From: Cohnella candidum
GTDB lineage: Bacteria > Bacillota > Bacilli > Paenibacillales > Paenibacillaceae
Assembly (NCBI RefSeq): GCF_003713065.1
Contig: NZ_CP033433.1
Location: 1,709,001-1,773,000 of the forward strand
Direction: 5' to 3'
DNA: 64,000 nt
The notes under the pieces were generated by a model. That model was not told the DNA's origin and searched no databases. It saw only the letters and a program-made list of their open reading frames with translations. Both the position numbers and the translations under genes were made by a program. Below are positions 16,922-26,039 of this stretch, piece after piece. Position 1 is the first letter of the stretch; each line of letters begins with the position of its first letter.

Positions 16922-17920
16922 CTATTCCAGCCACTCGGCCAGCAGCGAAGCTTCTCGCTCCGGGGACATGCCCGCTTTGCGCTCCGCCGTATCCGGCCGC
17001 GATTCGTCCCAAGCGGCGGTGTCGCGGATCGTTTCCTCCAGCGGACGGAAAGTCAGGCCGTCGCCGATCGCTTTGCGGTTATCCGCGGCCATCAAGCCGG
17101 CGACTTCGGCCGTATCGCCGACGCCCGGGAGCCAGAGGGGCATTTCGATCCACGGTCCCACTCCCCGTTCCAGTAAAAACGGAGTGTCCGCCCATACGAG
17201 ACCGGCTTGCGGGTTCAGCGCCGTTCTGCAGGCTTCAAGCAGCTCTTCCATCGAGAGGATGCCTTCCGGACCGGCCGCATTGTAGATCCCGGCCTGGCGT
17301 GCCTCGGCCAACCGGACGATCCAATCCGCCAAATCGCGGACGTCGAGGATTTGAATCCGCGCATCCCGAGGTCCGGGCGCAAGCACCTGTCCTCCCCTCT
17401 TGATCCGGGACGGCCAGTACGTGAAGCGGTCCGTCGTGTCCCGAGGACCGACGATCAAGCCGGGACGAACGATCAGCGCCCGATCCGGGAACGCGGTCAG
17501 AATTTCCTTCTCGCTTAAGGCTTTCAAAGCGCCATAATGCTTAGCGACTTCTTCCGAGCCAGGCTCCGTCAGCTCGAGCAGCGGGCTCTCTTCGTTAACG
17601 CCGGAACGGTCAAGGCCGGCGTAGGCGGAAATGCTCGAGACGAACGTATAATGGCCGGCGTTCCCGGCAAGCAGCTCTGCCGATTGCCGAACGATTCGCG
17701 GCACGTAACCGGACGTGTCGATGACGGCGTCCCATTGCCGTCCTTGCAGCGCGGACAGGCGTCCGTCCCGGTCACCGACCAGCCGCTCCACGCATTCCGG
17801 CAATTCGGCCGTGTCCGTCTGGCCCCGCGAGAATATCGTCACTTCGTGTCCGGCCCGGACGGCCGACATCACGAGATGATAGCCGAGAAACCGCGTGCCT
17901 CCGAGGATCAGGATTTTCAA
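16922..17920 (-). CDS. NAD-dependent epimerase/dehydratase (extended SDR)
   Basis: A 332-residue extended short-chain dehydrogenase. The N-terminal Rossmann loop reads LILGGTRFLGYH, and VDRL-type strands with DTSGYVPR and TFVSSISAYAG follow; the active-site Tyr/Lys pair is less obvious (HYGALKALSE), as in the isoflavone-reductase-like and GGTRFLG subgroup. The substrate is unknown. It heads a six-gene minus operon ending in two DinB-fold proteins. A possible promoter is TTTCCG (17980-17985) with TATAAT (17957-17962) on the minus strand, 17 bp apart. Confidence 0.85.
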   Translation of the reverse strand: MKILILGGTRFLGYHLVMSAVRAGHEVTIFSRGQTDTAELPECVERLVGDRDGRLSALQGRQWDAVIDTSGYVPRIVRQSAELLAGNAGHYTFVSSISAYAGLDRSGVNEESPLLELTEPGSEEVAKHYGALKALSEKEILTAFPDRALIVRPGLIVGPRDTTDRFTYWPSRIKRGGQVLAPGPRDARIQILDVRDLADWIVRLAEARQAGIYNAAGPEGILSMEELLEACRTALNPQAGLVWADTPFLLERGVGPWIEMPLWLPGVGDTAEVAGLMAADNRKAIGDGLTFRPLEETIRDTAAWDESRPDTAERKAGMSPEREASLLAEWLE

Positions 17921-18090
17921 ACGGCGTCACCTCTCCCTTGGTTGGTCGTTTCCATGATTATACTCCTCCCGGGTCCCAGCGGAAAAGACCGCAGGACAAT
18001 TCCCTTTTTCGAGGTCCCGTTCTATAATGGAGAATGTTGCGTTTCAATGACGAAACCGGCCATTATCCTCTCTACAAAAGGTGCAAAAAC

Positions 18091-19647
18091 ATGAGCATAT
18101 TAACCGTTAAAAACTTAAGCCACGGATTCGGAGACCGGGCGATCTTCCATGACGTCTCCTTCCGCCTGCTCAAAGGCGAGCACGTCGGCCTGATCGGCGC
18201 CAACGGCGAAGGCAAATCGACGTTTATGAGCATCATCACGGGCACGTTGGAACCGGACGCGGGTTCGATCGAATGGGCCCGGAAAGTCCGTGTCGGCTAT
18301 CTCGACCAGCACTCCGTGCTGGCCAAAGGAATGACGATCCGCGACGTACTGAAGAGCGCCTTCCGTTATCTGACCGACCTTGAGGAAGAAATGAACAAAA
18401 TGTACGAACGCATGGGCGACGTGACGCCGGAAGAGCTGGAGCAGCTGCTGGAGGAAGTCGGATCGATCCAGGATACGCTGAACAGCAACGATTTCTATCT
18501 GATCGACGCCAAGGTCGAGGAAATCGCGCGCGGACTCGGCCTGGGCGACATCGGACTCGAGCGGGACGTCAACGATCTGAGCGGCGGTCAGCGCACGAAG
18601 GTTCTGCTGGCCAAGCTGCTGTTGGAGAAGCCGGACATCCTGCTGCTCGACGAGCCGACCAACTACCTGGACGAGCAGCATATCGAGTGGTTGAAGCGTT
18701 ACTTGCAGGAATACGAAAATGCGTTCATTCTCGTCTCCCACGACATCCCGTTCCTGAATAGCGTCGTCAATTTGATCTACCACGTGGAAAATCAGGAGCT
18801 GAACCGCTACGTCGGGGATTACGACACGTTCGTGCAGCAGCACGAGGCGAAGAAGCAGCAGCTCGAATCCGCCTATAAGCGCCAGCAGCAGGAAATCGCG
18901 GAGCTGAAGGATTTCGTCGCGCGCAACAAGGCCCGCGTATCCACGCGCAACATGGCGATGTCCCGCCAGAAGAAGCTGGACAATATGGAAGTGATCGAAC
19001 TCGCGAAGGAAAAGCCGAAACCGGAATTCCGCTTCAAGGAAGCACGGACTTCGGGCCGGCTGATCTTCGAAACGAAGCAGCTCGTGATCGGATACGACGA
19101 GCCGTTGTCCCGCCCGCTCGATCTCCTGATGGAACGCGGCCAGAAAATCGCGCTCGTCGGCGCGAACGGCATCGGCAAAACGACGCTGCTGCGCAGCATT
19201 CTCGGGGAAATCGCCCCCCTCTCGGGCACGGTCACGCGCGGAGAGAACCAGTTCCTCGGCTATTTCGAGCAGGAAGTCAAAGGCGGAGCGGACGAGACTT
19301 GCATCGAGGCCGTATGGAAGGACTTTCCTTCTCTCTCCCAATTCGAGGTACGCGCGGCGCTCGCCAAATGCGGGCTGACGACGAAGCACATCGAGAGCAA
19401 AATATCGGTGCTGAGCGGCGGCGAGAAAGCCAAGGTCCGGCTGTGCAAGCTGATCAACCGCGAAACGAACCTGCTCGTGCTCGACGAGCCGACCAACCAC
19501 CTCGACGTCGACGCCAAAGACGAATTGATGCGGGCGTTGAAGCAATATAAGGGCAGCATTCTGTTGATCAGCCATGAGCCCGAATTTTATCGGGAAGTCG
19601 CGACGGACGTCTGGAACTGCGAGTCCTGGACGACGAAAGTGTTTTAA
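18091..19647 (+). CDS. yfmM: ABC-F family ATPase, YfmM-like
   Basis: A 518-residue soluble twin-ATPase of the ABC-F group, which acts at the ribosome rather than in the membrane. Walker A sites are GANGEGKST and GANGIGKTT; signatures are LSGGQRTKVLLAKLL and LSGGEKAKVRLCKLI; Walker B sites end in LLLDEPTNYLD and LVLDEPTNHLD. The inter-domain linker is rich in Lys, Gln and Glu. The opening MSILTVKNLSHGFGDRAIF is very close to Bacillus YfmM. The frame opens at 18034, but ATG 18091 after AAAGGTG starts the fold. TATAAT at 18023-18028 is a likely -10. Whether it gives antibiotic protection or general translation rescue is not known. Confidence 0.93.
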   Translation: MSILTVKNLSHGFGDRAIFHDVSFRLLKGEHVGLIGANGEGKSTFMSIITGTLEPDAGSIEWARKVRVGYLDQHSVLAKGMTIRDVLKSAFRYLTDLEEEMNKMYERMGDVTPEELEQLLEEVGSIQDTLNSNDFYLIDAKVEEIARGLGLGDIGLERDVNDLSGGQRTKVLLAKLLLEKPDILLLDEPTNYLDEQHIEWLKRYLQEYENAFILVSHDIPFLNSVVNLIYHVENQELNRYVGDYDTFVQQHEAKKQQLESAYKRQQQEIAELKDFVARNKARVSTRNMAMSRQKKLDNMEVIELAKEKPKPEFRFKEARTSGRLIFETKQLVIGYDEPLSRPLDLLMERGQKIALVGANGIGKTTLLRSILGEIAPLSGTVTRGENQFLGYFEQEVKGGADETCIEAVWKDFPSLSQFEVRAALAKCGLTTKHIESKISVLSGGEKAKVRLCKLINRETNLLVLDEPTNHLDVDAKDELMRALKQYKGSILLISHEPEFYREVATDVWNCESWTTKVF

Positions 19648-19750
19648 TGCAAGTAAAAACGACTTCGTCGTCCACTGGGGCAGAGAATCTCGTTTTTATC
19701 GAGGTCATTCAGAAATGCATAGGTGTGAAACTTATAATTCTGAATGACTG

Positions 19751-19787
19751 AAAAACAGTCTCCCTCCACGTGAGAGAGACTGTTTTT
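19751..19787. terminator. Terminator hairpin
   Basis: AAAAACAGTCTC pairs with GAGACTGTTTTT, a 12-bp stem. It serves the convergent yfmM (plus) and DUF3052 (minus) genes. A weaker A/T-rich inverted pair lies upstream at about 19657-19700. Confidence 0.8.
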
Positions 19788-20218
19788 CATTTTCCTCGCA
19801 ACGCCACGGGAATGACCAGCTTTAACCCGGACCAGACCGTATCCACCGCGCACACTTTCACGTCGACCAGCCGTTGTTCGAGCGCGAACGATCGGATCGC
19901 GTCTTCGGTCACGTCCGTCGGCACCTTGGACGCCTTCTTCGGCCAGGACACCCAGATCATGCCGCTCGGCCGGATTCTCTCCCGGTAAATCGGAATCCAG
20001 TTCTCGCATTCCTGCCGGGAACGCACGAACAGATGGACGAGATCGAGCTCCCCCTCACCTTCCGCAGCCCGGACGATTCCTTCCGGCAATTCGCCCAGCG
20101 TTTCCCAATACGCATCCGGCGCATGAACGACGCAAACCCGTTGTCCCGCTTGATATCCCAGCTTCTTCACGAGCGGAGTTCCCGAATAACCGGCATTGCC
20201 GGATGAAAGATTTACCAT
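19787..20218 (-). CDS. DUF3052-like protein
   Basis: A 143-residue protein. The opening AGYSGTPLVKKLGYQAGQRVCVV and the central GMIWVSWPKKASKVPTDVTED match what I know as DUF3052, found in many bacteria next to unrelated genes. No catalytic motif, signal peptide or membrane helix is visible. It is a single gene, convergent with yfmM across a shared terminator and divergent from the next small gene. Function unknown. Confidence 0.8.
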   Translation of the reverse strand: MVNLSSGNAGYSGTPLVKKLGYQAGQRVCVVHAPDAYWETLGELPEGIVRAAEGEGELDLVHLFVRSRQECENWIPIYRERIRPSGMIWVSWPKKASKVPTDVTEDAIRSFALEQRLVDVKVCAVDTVWSGLKLVIPVALRGK

Positions 20219-20296
20219 GCCGTTTTCCCTTCCCCTTTCTACGAATAACGTTTAGGATGGTTATCGAACGACCGTTTGAAGATGGGAGATTCAGAG

Positions 20297-20689
20297 ATGA
20301 AACTGGAACAGCACGAACTGACCCGTACCGTCAAAGGCAAGATCATGGAAGCCGAGCGAAAGTTCGGCAAGCTGTGCGATGAGCTGCTTCTGAAATACGG
20401 TCCGATCGCCGCCGAGAAGCAATTGGACGTCGAAATCGCGCTGCACCGCACCGGCCACGACTCGTTCACGCCCTATTACCGCTCAGGAATTACGATGGAC
20501 GTATCGCGGAAAGGCGGTAAATCCGACACGCACCGCGTCGTGATTTGGGAGTGCCAACGGGAGTTCCTCGGGATTCCGACGAAACGGAATCTTCCGGGAA
20601 GCAAAGTCATCGGCGAATACATGGATGAACCCTACGAACAAGTCGCGCAGGAACTGATTAAACGGCTGGAATCTTATTTAAAAGACTAA
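20297..20689 (+). CDS. Conserved hypothetical protein
   Basis: A 130-residue soluble protein that I do not recognise. It is rich in charged residues, with a helical start (VKGKIMEAERKFGKLCDELL), a central strand region (GITMDVSRKGGKSDTHRVVIWEC) and a helical tail. No signal or membrane segment. The frame opens with TTG at 20276, but ATG 20297 has GGGAG seven bases upstream. Codon use resembles its neighbours, and it ends before a strong terminator, so it is probably a real single gene. Confidence 0.7.
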   Translation: MKLEQHELTRTVKGKIMEAERKFGKLCDELLLKYGPIAAEKQLDVEIALHRTGHDSFTPYYRSGITMDVSRKGGKSDTHRVVIWECQREFLGIPTKRNLPGSKVIGEYMDEPYEQVAQELIKRLESYLKD

Positions 20690-20743
20690 TTCCTTACTTC
20701 CCATTCGCGGAAAGCTTATCGGAATCCTTCTTATCCCTACTTA

Positions 20744-20792
20744 AAAAACCAGCCCGATGTCGGCAGCAATGCCGCACATCGGGCTGGTTTTT
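20744..20792. terminator. Bidirectional terminator hairpin
   Basis: A 17-bp perfect stem (AAAAACCAGCCCGATGT and its complement) with a 15-base loop that can itself form CGGCA/TGCCG. It separates the plus-strand hypothetical gene from the convergent phosphoesterase. Confidence 0.9.
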
Positions 20793-20801
20793 CTTATCGG
20801 A

Positions 20802-21950
20802 TCAAGCTTGGAACGTCATGTCGATCTGCAAAATCTCGGAACGGCTTGCGATCCGGATCGGCGGCCCCCAAGACCCGAAGCCCGAGGAGACGGCGACGTG
20901 CATCGCCGCTTTCCTCATATAGCCCCAATCGAGCTCGAACAACCGCTTCGTGACGAGATGGTTGGGCGCGAACTGCCCCCTGTGCGTATGCCCGCAGAGC
21001 AGCAGATCCACTCCCGCATCCGCCGCCAAGCCGAATTGCCTCGGCTGGTGATCCATCAGAATGATCGGCTTGCCGCGGTCGATCCCCTCCAGCAGCTCGG
21101 CCACGCTGAGCCTTCCGCCGGGCTCCATCGACTCCGCCGTGTGGTCCTTCCGCCCCGCCACGATAACGGAGCCGTCCACCGCCTCCACCACTTCGTCCCT
21201 CAGGACGGGAATGCCGATCTCCTTCATGCGGCTGACGTACTCCTCGACATGCCCGCCGTAGTACTCGTGGTTGCCGAGCACGGCATAGACGCCGAACTTG
21301 GCTTTTAACAGCTGCAGGATATCGCTCAACCGATTTCGAACGAAAGGCTCGATGCTGTCGTCGATCACGTCTCCCGGCAGGAGGATCAAGTCCGGCTGCA
21401 ACGCGTTGACCCGGCTGACCAGCCTGCGCAAGTGCCGCTTCCCGACGATGTTGCCGAGATGGATGTCCGACGCCACGACGATTCGAAGACGCGTCATGCC
21501 CTTAACCTGTTTGTCCACTTGTACCGGGTAAGACCGGATGACCGGGCTCCAGGCGTTCCGGGAGCCCCAAACGAGGATCAGCGCGATGATGCCGATGACG
21601 ATCCATCCCGCGATTAGCGGATAATGGTCGGGCTTCGCACCGGTGAGCCGCAGTAACCAGCCGGCCAGATCCGCGACAAGGAGCAGCAGCAAAGCGTATT
21701 CCATCACCGCGAAATAGTAGGAACCGATCACCTTCAGCATTCGGGCGGCCGGCTTCAAGGGATTCGGAAGCGGGATTCTGCCGATCAGATAGGCGAAGGC
21801 AATGATCCCGAAGACGATCCAGTAGAGCGCAGCCGGCAACGAAGGCGCGAGTTCGACCGCGAACAGCCATCCTTGCCAACCGATGTATGCGTTAATCAGC
21901 AAATAGACCAACAAGAAAAACGAAATACCGAACACCATGCGTCCCTTCAT
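20802..21950 (-). CDS. Membrane-anchored metallophosphoesterase
   Basis: A 382-residue protein with an N-terminal membrane part (four or five helices in residues 1-150) and a C-terminal calcineurin-like phosphoesterase domain. Metal motifs: ASDIHLGNIVG near 165, LLPGDVIDD near 195, VLGNHEYYGG near 230, LMDHQPRQ near 295 and CGHTHRGQF near 315. Relatives such as YkoQ/YaeI act on phospholipid or UDP-sugar precursors at the membrane; the substrate here is unknown. The frame opens at 22082, overlapping the sigma gene, but ATG 21950 with AGAGGGAG upstream matches the first membrane helix. It lies 55 bp after the ECF sigma gene and may share its transcript. Confidence 0.88.
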   Translation of the reverse strand: MKGRMVFGISFFLLVYLLINAYIGWQGWLFAVELAPSLPAALYWIVFGIIAFAYLIGRIPLPNPLKPAARMLKVIGSYYFAVMEYALLLLLVADLAGWLLRLTGAKPDHYPLIAGWIVIGIIALILVWGSRNAWSPVIRSYPVQVDKQVKGMTRLRIVVASDIHLGNIVGKRHLRRLVSRVNALQPDLILLPGDVIDDSIEPFVRNRLSDILQLLKAKFGVYAVLGNHEYYGGHVEEYVSRMKEIGIPVLRDEVVEAVDGSVIVAGRKDHTAESMEPGGRLSVAELLEGIDRGKPIILMDHQPRQFGLAADAGVDLLLCGHTHRGQFAPNHLVTKRLFELDWGYMRKAAMHVAVSSGFGSWGPPIRIASRSEILQIDMTFQA

Positions 21951-22005
21951 TTTCGTGCGTCTCCCTCTGCCCGTGTCTAAGCAAACTGAGAAAAGTATAT
22001 CACAG

Positions 22006-22572
22006 TCACAGACAAGGCGGGAGGTCGCGCATAATCGCCTTGGACCAGCTTTCGACGTCGAGCGGGATGACTTTGGCGCCATCCGTCCGGCGAAGCGATT
22101 CCGCGTCCTGTTCCCGCAGCATGCTTCGCGTGCGGAATAGCACGGACTTCACGGCCGGAACCGTCGAATGCATCGTTTCGGCGATTTCCTGCATCGTGTA
22201 GCCGAAATAATCGGACAGCAGCAGCATTTCGATGTTCCTTGCGGGCAATCGTTCGCCGACCCACTCGATCAAGCTGCGCACTTCCGCGTAATTGGCGTCG
22301 TACCAGCAGGAAGCCAAACCCTTCAAAGGCAGTCTCCGCTGCCTCTGAAGGGAACGGCACCCGTCGATCCACAGGTTCCTCGCCACGCGGATCAGGAAAG
22401 GCTTCACGTCTTGGTACGCTTCCTTGTTCCGAAAATAAACCATCGATTTCAAGATCGCTTCCTGGCAAAGATCCTCCCCGTCCCACTTGGATTTGGTGAG
22501 GAAGAAGCAATATTTCCGCAAATCGTCCAGGTGAGGTTCCACCAACGATTCATAAATTGAAGTCACGCTCAC
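22006..22572 (-). CDS. ECF-type RNA polymerase sigma factor
   Basis: About 188 residues with sigma region 2 (WDGEDLCQEAILKSMVYF, then FLIRVARNLWIDGCR) and region 4 (LLLSDYFGYTMQEIAETM, VKSVLFRTRSMLRE). Several GTG codons could start it: 22581, 22572 and 22566; AAAGGA sits best for 22572, so that is given. No anti-sigma gene follows. Instead it lies 14-23 bp behind the permease gene of the YknXYZ/MacAB-like operon and 55 bp before a membrane phosphoesterase, so it may be co-transcribed with the exporter. How it is held inactive is not visible. Confidence 0.85.
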   Translation of the reverse strand: MSVTSIYESLVEPHLDDLRKYCFFLTKSKWDGEDLCQEAILKSMVYFRNKEAYQDVKPFLIRVARNLWIDGCRSLQRQRRLPLKGLASCWYDANYAEVRSLIEWVGERLPARNIEMLLLSDYFGYTMQEIAETMHSTVPAVKSVLFRTRSMLREQDAESLRRTDGAKVIPLDVESWSKAIMRDLPPCL

Positions 22573-22595
22573 CTGCGGCACGTCCTTTCTCGGTT

Positions 22596-23768
22596 TTATT
22601 CGAAACGCAGCGCATCGATCGGCTTCAGCTTCGCGGCTTTGTTCGCCGGGAACATGCCGAAAATGACGCCGATCAGAACGGAGAAGACGAAGGCGACCAG
22701 GATGATTTGGACCGAGAATTCCACCTGCATTTTCAGCATCGTGGACGCCAACCTGGCCGCGCCGATCCCGATGCCGATGCCGAGTACGCCGCCGAGTCCG
22801 CTAAGCGCCATCGATTCGATCAGGAACTGGGTCAGGATATCGCGACGTTTCGCGCCGATCGCTTTGCGGATGCCGATTTCCCTCGTCCGTTCCGTCACCG
22901 AGACGAGCATGATGTTCATGATGCCGATGCCGCCGACGAGCAGCGAAATGCCGGCGATTCCGCCAAGAGCGAGCGTCAGCGTGCCCGTAACCGAGTCGAG
23001 CGTGGACAAGATGTCGCTTTGGTTAAACACGCGGTAGCTGTCCGTGTTGCCCCGGAACTTCTTGCTCAGCGCGGCTTCCAGTTGCGAGACGACGGAGTCG
23101 ATTTGGTCGTGCTGCTGCACCTGGACGTAAACCGTGCGGACGCCTTTTTGCTTGAACAGCCGCTCCGCCGAGCTTTCCGGGATCATGACGACCTCGTCGC
23201 TCGATCCGTTCGTCGTGCTGCCCTTGGAAGCGAGAACGCCGACGACCTTATACCGGGCCCCGTTGATCTGAACGTATTGGCCGATCGGATTGCCGGAGCC
23301 GAACAGGTCGGAAGCCGTCTGCGAACCGAGCACGGCGACCTTCTGGTAGAAGTCCAAATCGATCTGGGACAGGAATCGTCCGGTCGCGACCTTGTACTCG
23401 CGCACGTCGGCGTATTCGGAATTCGTGCCGACGACGCTGACGCTGACGCTTTCCGTGCCGTTTTTGACCGAGGCGTTGGACGTGCTGGCCGGCGCAAGAT
23501 ACTGAATGCCCGAGATGTCGCCCAATTGGTCGGCCTCTTTGGCCGTCAGCGTACTGGTCGTGCCGCGGCCCAGAATGTTGACCGTAAGCAGGTTCGTGCC
23601 GAGGCTCTGCACTTGTTCGGTGACCGACTTCGTGGCGCCCTGCCCGAGGGAGACGAGCGCGATGACCGCGGTGACCCCGATGATGATGCCGAGCATCGTG
23701 AGCAGCGACCTGAGCTTGTTCGCCATGATGCTTTTGAACGCCATTTTGATCCCTTGCGCGAAATTCAT
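22596..23768 (-). CDS. MacB/YknZ-like ABC transporter permease
   Basis: A 390-residue permease of the MacB type: one N-terminal helix (GIIIGVTAVIALVSLGQG near residue 30), a large outside domain (about 50-270) and three C-terminal helices in the FtsX domain (SLLVGGIGIMNIMLVSVTERTREIGIRKAIGAKRRD region and GGVLGIGIGIG). It should work as a dimer with the ATPase, using mechanical coupling to an adaptor to export peptides or lipids. Its ATG overlaps the ATPase stop by 4 bp. In Bacillus the YknXYZ system protects against the SdpC toxin; a similar role is possible but not shown. Confidence 0.92.
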   Translation of the reverse strand: MNFAQGIKMAFKSIMANKLRSLLTMLGIIIGVTAVIALVSLGQGATKSVTEQVQSLGTNLLTVNILGRGTTSTLTAKEADQLGDISGIQYLAPASTSNASVKNGTESVSVSVVGTNSEYADVREYKVATGRFLSQIDLDFYQKVAVLGSQTASDLFGSGNPIGQYVQINGARYKVVGVLASKGSTTNGSSDEVVMIPESSAERLFKQKGVRTVYVQVQQHDQIDSVVSQLEAALSKKFRGNTDSYRVFNQSDILSTLDSVTGTLTLALGGIAGISLLVGGIGIMNIMLVSVTERTREIGIRKAIGAKRRDILTQFLIESMALSGLGGVLGIGIGIGAARLASTMLKMQVEFSVQIILVAFVFSVLIGVIFGMFPANKAAKLKPIDALRFE

Positions 23769-24466
23769 GCCGTCCGACCTTCTTCCTCGCTGAGCCGGCC
23801 GTCCTGGATGCGGACGACGCGTTTCGCCTGCTTGGAAATTTCAAGATCGTGCGTGATCAAAACGATCGTATGTCCCGCTTCGTTCAGCTCGCGGATGAGG
23901 CCCATCACTTCTTTGCCGGTCTTCGTATCGAGCGCGCCGGTCGGTTCGTCGGCGAGCAGCATCGGCGGATTTCCGGCAAGCGCTCTGGCGATCGCGACCC
24001 GTTGCTGCTGGCCGCCGGACAATTCGACCGGACGATGGTTGACCCTATCTTCCAGCCCGACCTTGCGCAGCGCTTCCATCACCTGTTCCCGCCGCTGCTT
24101 GGGAGGAACGCCCCGGTAAATGAGCGGCAGTTCGACGTTTTCGTAAGCGGTGAGCTTGGAGAGCAGGTTGAACCCTTGGAAAATGAAGCCGATCTTGCGG
24201 TTGCGGATTTCCGCCAGCTTGTTCTCCCGCAGCCGGCTGACCTCTTCCCCGTCCAGCCAATAGCTGCCGGACGATGCCGTATCGAGGCAGCCCACGACGT
24301 TCATGAGCGTGGACTTGCCCGAGCCCGACGGCCCGATGATCGCGACGAAATCGCCGTGGCGGACGGTGAGGGAGACTTCGTCCAGCGCGTGGACCGTCTC
24401 TCCCCCCATTTTATATTGCTTGGATAAAGACTCGATGCGGATGAGCGGAAGCTCGGCGTTCGTCAT
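23765..24466 (-). CDS. MacB/LolD-type ABC transporter ATPase (YknY-like)
   Basis: A 233-residue ATPase with Walker A GPSGSGKST near residue 44, signature LSGGQQQRVAIARALAG near 145, Walker B MLLADEPTGALDTKTG and switch His in VLITHDLE. The FIFQGFNLLSKLTAYENVELPLIYRG stretch is typical of the LolD/MacB branch. Overlaps of 4 bp on both sides tie it to the adaptor and permease genes. It supplies ATP hydrolysis for the exporter. Confidence 0.95.
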   Translation of the reverse strand: MTNAELPLIRIESLSKQYKMGGETVHALDEVSLTVRHGDFVAIIGPSGSGKSTLMNVVGCLDTASSGSYWLDGEEVSRLRENKLAEIRNRKIGFIFQGFNLLSKLTAYENVELPLIYRGVPPKQRREQVMEALRKVGLEDRVNHRPVELSGGQQQRVAIARALAGNPPMLLADEPTGALDTKTGKEVMGLIRELNEAGHTIVLITHDLEISKQAKRVVRIQDGRLSEEEGRTA

Positions 24467-25935
24467 CCCCCGCCGCCTCCTTGCGTGCGGGTCGTCCGGT
24501 TGCCGCCGTTGCCGCTTCTCTGGAATCCTCCGCTACCCGTGAAGCCGCCCCCGCCGCCGAAACCTCCGGCTCCGCCGATGCCAAGTCCCGGAATGCCGAC
24601 GGCGCCGTTGCGGTTCTGCGTGCTCGTGCTGCTGCCCGCGGTTGTGGGAACGACGACGGCTTCGCCTTCCGTCAGGCCGGATACGACCTCGATGTAATCT
24701 TCGTTATGGATGCCGACTTCGATGGAGACGCGCCTTACTCCGCTCTGCGCGGTGCCGGCGCCAAATTGGCGATTCTGGCGGAACGTGCCGGATTGTCCGG
24801 TGCCTTGTCCTGCGGCGCCAGAGTAATTACCGCGACCCTGGAAGTTGCCGGACGACTGGGTTCCGGTGCCTCCTTGCGCGTTGCCCGTTTGTCCGCTGCG
24901 GGATGCTGCTCCCTCGGCGGCACCCGTCTGTCCTTGACGCCGGAATCCCGATCCTGCAGCGTTGCCGCCGGTCGAGACCGTCGCCGTGCTGTCCGGCACC
25001 ATGACGAAATACCGTCCGCCGAATGACTGCACCGCCTCGATCGGCAAATACAGCGCGTTCTCTTTCGATTGCGTCAAGATGCTGGCCTCCGCCGACATGC
25101 CCGCCTTCAGACTGCCGACGTCATCCAGCGATACGGTCACGTCGAACGTGGATACTCCGTTGCTCGCCGTCCCTTCCTGGGCGATCGACGTCACTTTGCC
25201 GGTGAACGTCTGATCGGGAACGGCCTCCACCAGCACATCCGCCTTCTGGTTCAGTTTTACTTTGTCGATGTCCAATTCGTCTACGCCGACGACCATTTGC
25301 AAGTGGTCATAGTCCACGACCTCGCCCAGGGAGGAAGAACCGGAGCTTCCCCCTTGCCCGCCGATCGTGTCGCCGACCTTGATGTTAAATGTGGCGAGCG
25401 TTCCGTCGATCGGCGCGGTGATCGGATCAAGACTATCCGACTCATCCTCTTGCAGCGTCTTGATGTCTTCTTTCGTCGTCTCGATGTCGAGCTGCTGCTT
25501 TTGGATGCTGATCAGTAGCTGCGCTCGTTGGTCATCGTCGGAAGCTTCCTTGTACTGCGTTTGCATCGTTTCCAGATCGAGTTCTTTCTTCTTGACGTCG
25601 AGCTGCTTGCTTCGGATCTGGGTTTCCGTGTTCGATGAGTTGTCGCTTTGCTCGAACGTGGCGAGCACCTGGCCTTTTTTGACCTTGTCCCCTGCCTTGG
25701 CCTTGACGGCCGCGATCTTTCCGGAAGAAGAGGCGGACAGCGTTTCGCGGTTCGCGGTTTCGATGTTGCCCGTCCCGCTGATCTTCACTTCCAGATTGCC
25801 TTTGCGGACTTGGGTCGTCTGCAAGGCGGCTTGCAGGGGTTTTGTTTCCTTGCCCGACCACCAACGGTACCCGCCGAACGCGCCGGCCAGCACGATCGCC
25901 GCCGTGCCGATCGTCCACCATTTGTTCCATCTCAT
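24463..25935 (-). CDS. Membrane-fusion adaptor (HlyD/YknX-like) with low-complexity insert
   Basis: A 490-residue adaptor for the MacB-like exporter. One N-terminal membrane anchor (residues about 6-25), then the barrel/lipoyl part (GTGNIETANRETLSASSSGKI), a coiled-coil hairpin (about 95-165, rich in Lys, Gln and Glu) and the returning barrel domain. Two oddities: a 75-residue Gly/Gln/Ser/Thr-rich insert at about 325-400, within or beside the last barrel domain, and a Gly-rich tail ending in TQGGGGG. YknX is about 377 residues, so the extra length is in these segments. Start: ATG 25935 or GTG 25941 after GGAGGAGGAG; the frame opens at 25983. First gene of the operon, divergent from the two-component system. 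Confidence 0.9.
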   Translation of the reverse strand: MRWNKWWTIGTAAIVLAGAFGGYRWWSGKETKPLQAALQTTQVRKGNLEVKISGTGNIETANRETLSASSSGKIAAVKAKAGDKVKKGQVLATFEQSDNSSNTETQIRSKQLDVKKKELDLETMQTQYKEASDDDQRAQLLISIQKQQLDIETTKEDIKTLQEDESDSLDPITAPIDGTLATFNIKVGDTIGGQGGSSGSSSLGEVVDYDHLQMVVGVDELDIDKVKLNQKADVLVEAVPDQTFTGKVTSIAQEGTASNGVSTFDVTVSLDDVGSLKAGMSAEASILTQSKENALYLPIEAVQSFGGRYFVMVPDSTATVSTGGNAAGSGFRRQGQTGAAEGAASRSGQTGNAQGGTGTQSSGNFQGRGNYSGAAGQGTGQSGTFRQNRQFGAGTAQSGVRRVSIEVGIHNEDYIEVVSGLTEGEAVVVPTTAGSSTSTQNRNGAVGIPGLGIGGAGGFGGGGGFTGSGGFQRSGNGGNRTTRTQGGGGG

Positions 25936-26039
25936 TCGCACGTGCTCCTCCTCCAACCACCAAAAGGCTTGTTCATCGGCCATTATGAAAGGCGAACCTT
26001 AGTTTCAGATGAGTTCCGGCTGAAAGTTTGCTGAGCGAA

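Noticed and set aside
19655-19700. A/T-rich inverted pair AAAAACGA and TCGTTTTT after yfmM, considered as a riboswitch or terminator
   Set aside because: The pairing is short with a long loop, and a far better terminator lies at 19751-19787.
22557-24119. A 520-codon plus-strand frame opposite the permease and ATPase genes
   Set aside because: Arg/Asp/His-rich shadow frame typical of the antisense of GC-rich coding DNA; the minus strand carries clear ABC transporter motifs.
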